A DNA stretch of 64,000 nucleotides from Microbacterium schleiferi (GTDB lineage: Bacteria; Actinomycetota; Actinomycetes; Actinomycetales; Microbacteriaceae). Of this stretch, positions 20,809-28,500 are shown one piece after another. Position 1 is the first letter of the stretch, and each line of letters opens with the position of its first letter. The translations under genes and the position numbers were made by a program. The stretch lies in contig NZ_JAJGNI010000001.1 in NCBI RefSeq assembly GCF_020781975.1, positions 186,001-250,000 on the forward strand. The letters are read 5' to 3'. The notes under the pieces were generated by a model. That model was given only the letters and a program-made list of their open reading frames with translations. It was not told the DNA's origin and did not search any database.

Positions 20809-23214
20809 CTACGGTCGTCGATCACGCCGGCCGCGGCGCAGTGATCGCAGCGAGAGCGTCGCCCGTACCCGATCGCGCCAGGACCCCGCTTCGCCCAGTC
20901 GCTCGCGCTCGCGGTCGACCAGCTGCCAGAACGCGGTGGCTTCCTCGTCTTGCGGCGACTCGTCGGCGAAACTGGCGTGGTCGGCGATCATCGCGAGTGC
21001 GCGAGCATCATCGGCCCCGCCGACGGCCTCGACGATCTCGGTGCGCGTGCGGGTGGCGGGCAGCGGGCCACCACTGTCGATCGTCGCGTCGACCCACTCA
21101 TCCCAGCCCCCGAGGATGCGCTCGGCAGGCAGAGCCGCCCGGCGGCGTCGACGGCGGCGCCATGCTTTGACGGCAACGATCACCGCGAGCGGCCCGAGCA
21201 GGATGGCCAGAACGAGCAGGATGCTGCCCGCGATCTGCACCCCCAGCACCAGGCTCGACAGGTCGGCCTCGCTCTCCGGATCGTCGGAGGTGCGAGGGTC
21301 AGCGTCCGCCGGGTCGGCTTCGGGCGGCTTGACGACCTCGGCGCGCTCGCTCTCGACGTCGGTGGCGTTCTCTGGGTCACGCCGTTCGTCGACGACGGCA
21401 TCCATCGGGATCTCATGCTGGGGAGTGACATCGACCGGAATCCAAGTGCCGGAGACGTCTTGGACCTCGAGCCATGCCGTGATGTTGCGCCCTCGGCACG
21501 TTCCGTCCTCGCACGGCGGGACACCTGTCGCCGAACCGTCTTCTGCCTGGAGGCGCGCGCCGACCACGATCCGGGAGGGGAAACCGAGCTGGTCGGCGAT
21601 CATCGCCGCCGCCACGGCGAACTGCTCGTCATCACCGGCAGCCGCCACAAGTTCGGCATCCGTCGCATCGGGAAGCTGGGTCTGGCGGTTCACGAGTGCG
21701 GTGAAGAGGGCGTCGATGCGGTCGGTGGAGTGTCCGGCGCGACTGGGCGCGAAGGTGTAGTCGCCGAGGTAGGCGACCCATCCGGTGCCGGGAGGCGGTG
21801 TCTCGAGGGCGTGGCTGAGATATCCGCGCTGTCGCAGCCGATCGACGAGGTCTGCCAGGCCCGCACCCGCACTCCCCGCCTCCTGCAGGCGGATCCATTG
21901 CGTGAGGCTCTCAGGGACGATGGTCTCATCCAGGGTCGGCGCCGAGCGAGGCGGTGTCGCCTCCGACAGCTCCATCGATGCGGGAGCCGCGGCGCGGAGC
22001 GTGTAGCTGGTTCCCGCACCGTAGACGGGGCTGATGTCGATGCCCGAGCCTGCCGCAGCGTCGTAGAAGAAGCCGTCGGCCAGCGCGGCGCGGTCGGGGC
22101 CGTCGAAGGCGATAGCGGCCACCGTTCCCACTGTCGGTACCCAGAGACCGGAATACTCGCCGATGACGACGTCTGCGCGCACTCCGTCGCCGCCGACGAG
22201 GCGTGCCGAGGGGAGTCGCGTGTAAGCCGTGGCGGGGTCGTTGATCCGGGCAGCTGGGTCGGTGACACGAGCCAGCTGCCCGTCGTAGAAGGCCAGGGTG
22301 GCAAGTCGCACCCGGTCGACGCCCGCTGTCGTGATCTCGAAGAGGACCTCGTCAGCGGTGTCGGCGGCGAACATCGCGCGATACGTCGACAGGGGGCTCG
22401 CCTCCTGGGCGAGACGGATGATCGGTTCGCTCGCCGAGCGGGGAACCGTGCGGGGGTGCAGTGCCGTGAGGACCGGGGTGATGCTGACAGCCGCGACAAC
22501 CGCGATGAGGAGCATGCTCGTGCCGATCGCAGCCCGGCCCATCGCCGCGCGGCGGGCCGGACGCTGACGGATGCCGCCCGCTTCGCGTAGGGCGAGGCGC
22601 CGCACCATCACCGCGCGCCACAGCATCCAGAGCAGCACTGTGCTGCACGAGGCGATGCCGATCAGCGCCTCACGGAGGCCGGGGATCGGGACTGCCGCGA
22701 GAATGCCGGCCGTCGCGGTCGTTGCGCCGAACACGATCGCGAACGTTGCCGGCGTCAGCGCGATCGGTGCCGCGAGCCCCCACCACCGGGACCTTCTCGC
22801 CCCGATGGCCAGCGCCGCACCCGGTGCCAGAAGCAGCACCAGGAAGGCGGGCGCCAGCGTCGCCTGGTACGTGCCCAGCGGCAGCTCGAGAGTGAGCAGG
22901 TTGTTCGGCCCCGTGACCGGCGCACTGAGCACTCCGATCAGAGCAGCGGGAATCTGGCTGGGGTCGGTGAGGACCGCGGGAACCGCCAAGGGCACGCCTG
23001 CCACGACGAAGACCGTTGCAAAGGCGATAGCCGTCCGCCACCACATCCACGAGCGCGCAAGCGCGATCGAGCCGATGCCGATCGAGAGTGCTATCGCTGC
23101 GGCTGCCATCACAAGGAACCAGGGGTCCTCGTAGATCGGCCACATGCCGATCGCGCCGACGGCGGCCGCGACGACCATGAAGGCTGCGGTCCCGACGACC
23201 ATTGCCGGTCTCAC
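20809..23214 (-). CDS. Transglutaminase-like multispanning membrane protein with lost catalytic residues
   Basis: The 801-residue protein has the architecture of TgpA-like proteins: about six hydrophobic helices in the first 250 residues, an extracytoplasmic region containing a transglutaminase-like domain (about 430-605), one more membrane helix (656-684), and a basic cytosolic tail. The domain is recognisable from GDDEQFAVAAAMIADQLGFPSRIVVGA and WIPVDVTPQ. However, the usual G-x-Cys-E-x-F-A motif has Asp529 in place of Cys, and the usual His-Ala-Trp has Thr579; only Asp595 of the triad remains. It is therefore probably not an enzyme. The GTG start overlaps the DUF58 stop by 4 bases. It ends the kinase/Ig/MoxR/DUF58 operon. 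Confidence 0.85.
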   Translation of the reverse strand: MRPAMVVGTAAFMVVAAAVGAIGMWPIYEDPWFLVMAAAAIALSIGIGSIALARSWMWWRTAIAFATVFVVAGVPLAVPAVLTDPSQIPAALIGVLSAPVTGPNNLLTLELPLGTYQATLAPAFLVLLLAPGAALAIGARRSRWWGLAAPIALTPATFAIVFGATTATAGILAAVPIPGLREALIGIASCSTVLLWMLWRAVMVRRLALREAGGIRQRPARRAAMGRAAIGTSMLLIAVVAAVSITPVLTALHPRTVPRSASEPIIRLAQEASPLSTYRAMFAADTADEVLFEITTAGVDRVRLATLAFYDGQLARVTDPAARINDPATAYTRLPSARLVGGDGVRADVVIGEYSGLWVPTVGTVAAIAFDGPDRAALADGFFYDAAAGSGIDISPVYGAGTSYTLRAAAPASMELSEATPPRSAPTLDETIVPESLTQWIRLQEAGSAGAGLADLVDRLRQRGYLSHALETPPPGTGWVAYLGDYTFAPSRAGHSTDRIDALFTALVNRQTQLPDATDAELVAAAGDDEQFAVAAAMIADQLGFPSRIVVGARLQAEDGSATGVPPCEDGTCRGRNITAWLEVQDVSGTWIPVDVTPQHEIPMDAVVDERRDPENATDVESERAEVVKPPEADPADADPRTSDDPESEADLSSLVLGVQIAGSILLVLAILLGPLAVIVAVKAWRRRRRRRAALPAERILGGWDEWVDATIDSGGPLPATRTRTEIVEAVGGADDARALAMIADHASFADESPQDEEATAFWQLVDRERERLGEAGSWRDRVRATLSLRSLRRGRRDRRP

Positions 23215-24560
23215 GACTGTGCTCCGCGCAGCAGGATCTGGCGCAAGTCATCCAGAACGCCGACGGAGATGACCGTCGCTTCGCCCAGTCGCCGCAGCCG
23301 TGGCTCGCCCTCGAGGTCGCAGACCACCGCCGCAACCCCGACATGGGACGGGAACGCCAGAGCGGACCGCTGCAGGCCGGCTGCCGTCATGGTCGAGCCG
23401 CACACCAGGAAGGCGAGCGAGACGTCGCTGTGCGCCTCGACGGCCAGCGCCGCGACCTCGGACAGCGGGTTGACTGCATCGTGGCTTATCACGCCGGCGA
23501 GGGCGTCCATCATGATGCGTTCGGTCATCGTCGGAAGCTCCCGGATCGCGCGCACTCGACTGCGGGCGAACTCGGGAAGTTCTTCGCCGACGACGACCTG
23601 AACATCCCGCCCGTCGCGCACGCCGCGGACCCCGAGCGAGGCTGCAACGCTGACGGCGAGTTCGAACTCCTCCTCGTCCCGGTAGCTGTCTCGATCCGTG
23701 TCGATGGCGATGACCATCCGAGACCGGCGGGTCTGCTCATACTGGCGCACCATCAGCGTGCCGGTCTTTGCCGTCGACTTCCAGTGGACATGGCGCTGCG
23801 CGTCGCCGGGAACGTACTCGCGAATCGCGTGGAAGGAGATGTCCGAATCGACCAGGACGGGGGATGGTCGACCGTCAAGGTCACGGATGAAGCCTGCAGA
23901 CGTTGGCGGAATGGCGGTGGTCCGCGGGTGGATGTAGAGCGTGCGCGACTGCGACCACGTCGCCTCCCTGCGCAGCAGACCCAGGGGGTCGCCGCGCACC
24001 GAGCTGATCGGTCCGATCGAGACGACGCCACGGCGCGGCGCGGGGATCACGACAGCCTCGACGTGGGAGGTGCCGGTACGCAAGAGGGGGACCGCGATGT
24101 CGATGATTCCCGTCCCGACCGGAATATCGATGGTTCCTGGCAGAACGACCGGTGACGTTTCGTTTCGTACCGTGATCTGCGCGTGGGCGCTGGAGCCTGC
24201 GACGACGCGGTCGTGAGCGAGAGTGAAATCGACGGTGTACGGCCGCGCGCGCAGGAGGAACGGGAGCGCGAGCAGCAGCAGCACCCCCGCGAGGGTGCCG
24301 GCAGCGATCAGTTCGGCGATCCCCAAGCTGACGCCGATACCGAGTCCCACAGTCGCGACGATCAGTGCGAGCCAGCCTCCCGGTCGCACGACGCCCCGGA
24401 GCCACCGCCACGCATTGACAACGTGCGCGGTGAGGCGGTGCCACACTCCGACTCCGCGCATGGCGATGACGGTGGTCCCGTGGGTCTGCGTCATCCGCGT
24501 TCGGCTGCTCGCCTGTGTCGCGGTCACCTCCCTGGTGAGCGGTGAGGGAGTGGGCGTCAT
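23211..24560 (-). CDS. DUF58 domain membrane protein
   Basis: The 449-residue protein has two adjacent membrane helices (about residues 60-105, WLALIVATVGLGIGVSLGI and TLAGVLLLLALPFLLRA) and then the DUF58 region. Its hallmark is FHAIREYVPGDAQRHVHWKS near residue 257, followed by a von Willebrand A-like fold beginning MVIAIDTDRDS. DUF58 proteins almost always pair with MoxR ATPases, which are thought to remodel or load them. The ATG overlaps the MoxR stop by 4 bases and the stop overlaps the transglutaminase-like start by 4 bases, so the products are probably made in fixed ratio. Confidence 0.88.
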   Translation of the reverse strand: MTPTPSPLTREVTATQASSRTRMTQTHGTTVIAMRGVGVWHRLTAHVVNAWRWLRGVVRPGGWLALIVATVGLGIGVSLGIAELIAAGTLAGVLLLLALPFLLRARPYTVDFTLAHDRVVAGSSAHAQITVRNETSPVVLPGTIDIPVGTGIIDIAVPLLRTGTSHVEAVVIPAPRRGVVSIGPISSVRGDPLGLLRREATWSQSRTLYIHPRTTAIPPTSAGFIRDLDGRPSPVLVDSDISFHAIREYVPGDAQRHVHWKSTAKTGTLMVRQYEQTRRSRMVIAIDTDRDSYRDEEEFELAVSVAASLGVRGVRDGRDVQVVVGEELPEFARSRVRAIRELPTMTERIMMDALAGVISHDAVNPLSEVAALAVEAHSDVSLAFLVCGSTMTAAGLQRSALAFPSHVGVAAVVCDLEGEPRLRRLGEATVISVGVLDDLRQILLRGAQS

Positions 24561-25522
24561 GGCGCCTCGCGCTGCGTCGGCGGAGCGACATCCAGCAGCA
24601 CCTGGCCGATCACCGCGCGGGCGGTGACGCCGTCGAACTCCGCCTCCGGGTCCAGCACGAGTCGGTGTGCGAGCACCGCCTCGGCGAGAGCCTTCACGTC
24701 GTCAGGTGTCACGAACCCGCGGCCGTGTGCGATTGCCCAGGTCTTCGCCGCACGTGTGAGGGCGATGGCGCCGCGGACGCTCACGCCCAGGCGCACCTCG
24801 ACAGCCGCGCGCGTGGCGTCGACGACCCGCGCGATGTAGTCGAGCACGACCGGGCTGACATAAACGTCGCGGGCCAGCGCCGACATCCCGCGGATGCCAT
24901 CCAGAGACACGACCGGGGAGAGTTCGACACGCTCGGTCGCGGTGCCCTCCAGGATGCGCAGCGTCGCGGCGTGGTCGGGGTACCCCAGGGTCGCCTTGAT
25001 GAGGAACCGGTCGAGCTGGGCCTCCGGGAGCCGGTAGGTTCCGGCCTGTTCGATGGGGTTCTGGGTCGCGACCACGAGGAAGGGCTGGCCGACCGGCCTG
25101 GTCACACCGTCGATCGTGACATGGCCCTCTTCCATCACCTCGAGCAGTGCAGACTGGGTCTTCGGGCTTGCCCGGTTGATCTCGTCGGCCAGCACGATGT
25201 TCGCGAAGACCGGCCCGCGGTGGAACTCGAACTCGCCGCGCTTCTGGTCGTAGACGGTGATGCCTGTCACGTCGCCCGGGAGCAGATCCGGGGTGAACTG
25301 GATGCGGGAGCTGACCCCGTCGACACTCTGCCCCATGGCTCGGGCCAGAGAGGTCTTTCCGGTGCCCGGATAGTCCTCGAGAAGCAAATGCCCTTGCGAG
25401 ATCATCGCCGTGAAGGCGAGCTCGATGACGTGGCGCTTGCCGAGAACCACACGCTCGACGTTCTCGACCAGGACGCGGAACGTGTCGTGGAACCTGGTCA
25501 CCTGGTCGGCTGTGACGGTCAT
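24557..25522 (-). CDS. MoxR family AAA+ ATPase
   Basis: The 321-residue protein is a MoxR-type AAA+ chaperone. Walker A is YPGTGKTSLA (51-60), Walker B is IVLADEINRASPKTQ, sensor 1 lies in VVATQNPIE, and the arginine-finger region follows LPEAQLDRFL. MoxR proteins act as metal-insertion or complex-assembly chaperones together with VWA or DUF58 partners. The ATG at 25522 follows GAGAGGA. It overlaps the Ig-domain gene upstream and the DUF58 gene downstream by 4 bases each. Confidence 0.93.
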   Translation of the reverse strand: MTVTADQVTRFHDTFRVLVENVERVVLGKRHVIELAFTAMISQGHLLLEDYPGTGKTSLARAMGQSVDGVSSRIQFTPDLLPGDVTGITVYDQKRGEFEFHRGPVFANIVLADEINRASPKTQSALLEVMEEGHVTIDGVTRPVGQPFLVVATQNPIEQAGTYRLPEAQLDRFLIKATLGYPDHAATLRILEGTATERVELSPVVSLDGIRGMSALARDVYVSPVVLDYIARVVDATRAAVEVRLGVSVRGAIALTRAAKTWAIAHGRGFVTPDDVKALAEAVLAHRLVLDPEAEFDGVTARAVIGQVLLDVAPPTQREAP

Positions 25523-28500
25523 GGAGTCCTCTCGGGGGTAGGGCACACCAGGCCCGTGTGGGTGTAAGCGTCCAGGCCACTCAGGCGACCAGAGAACGAG
25601 ACAGTGATCTCCCACGCCGTCTCGGTGCCGTCTGCCGACGGCGTTCCGCTGGTTGTGATGCTGTAGTCGGCTGGTGCGGCATCCACCATCGTCGCCGACG
25701 GCTGGCCGCCTGCGTCGCAGGTGGCGGGAAAGACGACCTGTGTCGTGTACGCGGCACCGGTCGGCGTGATCGTCGTCGCCTCGTCGGAGCACGCATCGCC
25801 GACGCACCACCAGGCTTGGATCGTTCCGGGGTCGGTGCCGGTGCGGAAGAGGCTCGCGAAGTCCGTCGTTCGGGGCGGGCCGTAGCGCGCCTCGTAGCGG
25901 GGATGATCGAGCGAGGGCCCACTCACTCGCGTCCAGGTGGCGGTCTGTCCCGACACCGTGGGCGCGGGGTCGACAGTGTAGGTCGTGGTTCCCGACGGGG
26001 CGGGGATCGGTTCGGTCGGTTGTGCGGTGACCGGCCCCGCCGTGGCACGGCCGAACGATGTCGATCCGATCCGGTACTCGGCGCACGCGCGGGCGGTGGT
26101 GTCCTCCCAGACGGTTCCGGGAATGACCTTCGCAACCTCACCGCTGGTCACGTTCCCGACGAACTCAAGGGAGCAGGTGGCTCCAGTGGTCACACCGACC
26201 CACAGTTCCGTACCGACCCCGTTCGAAGCGACCGTCGCCACTGCGCGGACCTCTCCACTGCCGTCATCGCTGGGGTTCAGGCGAAGCTGCAGGCGGGGTG
26301 CGCCGATCCCGTACGCGATGACGGATGCCGCCGTCCCCTCGGTGGTGCCCGGAGCGATCGGCGGATAGTCGAAACGGGAAAGCGGCGTCACGCTCAGTGT
26401 CGTCTGCTGGTTGGCTCCCACGGCGAACTCCGGGAAGACGACCTCGCCTCCACCCGACGGGACCGGGAGGGTCTCCGAGGCTCCCGTGATGGGGCTGGTA
26501 ACGCGCACCGACCCGGTCGTCGGATCGAACCCGCCCACTGTCACGGCAGCGACGTTGCCGCTGCCGTCGGCTGTCGGCACTGGCCGCGCCGACACCGACG
26601 TCGGCGCACTCGGTGCCCGATAGGGCCAGGCCGTCACGGCGCTGGTGGCGGCCCGGGACTCTCCGACGCTGTTGACGGCCCAGGCTTGGTAGCGGACCTT
26701 CGCCCCCGGTTCGGCGGTGATCGGCGGGCACAAGCCGTCGGCGCCGCAGGTGATCTCCTGACCGCCGCCGCTGACGCGGAAGGACTCCACGGCAGGGTAC
26801 GAGCCACCGGCGCCGGTGACGCGGAGGGTCACTGTCGTCGCGTCAAACGAGGTCCATTCGATTGTCGTGGGATCGGCGGGAAGGCCTCGCAGATCCAGCA
26901 CCACCGTTCCCGTGCGCTCGCCGCTCGAGAGCCGACCCTGGGCATCTGCAACCTCGAACGTGCCAGTGCAGTCCGACGCCCCAGGTGCGTCGGCCGCCCA
27001 GGTCGCCCGGACCGAGGATGCCGAAGCGACAGCGAACGTGACGTCCGAGCAGTTCGCGGGAGACGCGACCGACGCGAGCCGCAACGGTGTTCCAGGAAGC
27101 GGGTTCACTTCGCCGGCGGCCCCGATCACGGGAATCTCGCACGAGGTGGCGCCGCCGGCCTGCGAGCACTGCTGTGTCACGGTGCCGGCCTTGGGGAGCG
27201 TCGACGGCGCGGGTCCGACAACGAGCGTAAGGGCAGCCGGCTCGGCATCCGGATGGCTCGTCAAGCGCACGACCACGGCCTCGGTGCGTCCGGGACCCGC
27301 GTCGTCAGCTCCGGTGACCTCCAGCCGTGACCCGGTGAGCGAGACCTGGAACTGATCGCCCGGCGCCTCGACGGCGTATTCCAGGGAACCCCAGGCCGGG
27401 GTGCCGGTCCACGTCGTCATCTGTCGCAGATCGTAGGTCTCCGTCTGCCCGGGGCTGAGCGTGCGTGACGCGGCCGAGAGGATCGGCTGAGGCGCCTCGG
27501 CCTCGATCAGGAATCGGACGGTGAGGACCGTCCAATCGTCGCCGCCGACCAGACGCGCCTGGATGGAGCACGTATCGGTCCACGGCGCTCCGGGTCCCGC
27601 TGTATAGCGCAGCGTTCTCGCTCCCACCAGCTCGCACGTGGCACCGCCTCGCGCCCCGCCGGTTGTGGTGACGGGTGAGATCTCAAGGTCGGTGCCGCGA
27701 GGGATGGCGATGATCTCGGCCAGGTCGACCTCCACAGCCTCGTTCTCCCCCACGGTGAAAGAACCCGTGTCTGAGCGCAGGGTCGGGCGCAGTTCCGACT
27801 CGCCGGGCACCCGGAGGAATCCGTAGGACGTGACGGTGGATCCGTCGGTCGCGGTACCGGTGACGCTGAAGGGAATCACCATCGGCTCTGACTGCGCCGT
27901 TCCGGCAAGGCGGCGGCCGGACACTGTCAGGTTCGGACTCCCTCGCCACAGCGCCAGCTCTACCGAGTCAGGGTCACCGCCTGCCCACGTGACCTTGCCC
28001 GAGAGGACGTCGATGCCCTCCTCGAAACCGTCGATGGTCTCGGCGGTCAGCACCGTGTCGCGAACCTCCGGATAATCAGGGACGGGATTTCGCACGATCT
28101 TGAGGACGATGAGGCCCATCGCGGTATCACCGGCGGGGTTGCTCGCCGTGTAGATGAACGAGAACGTTCCGAGAGCCTCACCTGAGCGCACGGTGATTGA
28201 CCCGTTCTCGAGATCGACCTTTGTCAGGAGCGCTTCCAGATCGTCGTACTCGGTGGTTTCGGGCTGGGCGTTCGGTCGAACATCCACGAGACTCAGCTCG
28301 GCACCGGAGGGGTCCACGTCGTTTTCCAGTGGAGTGATCGTGGTCTCGCGCCCCGGGGACTGACCACCCTCGAGTTGGACGTAGTCCGAGAAGGTGACCG
28401 GCCGCGGGTCGGATTGAGCTTTGCGCACTCCGACGAGGGCGAGTGCTGTGGCAGTTGCTCCGCGCCCGTCCCGGACTCGATAGGTGAAGGATGCCTGCCC

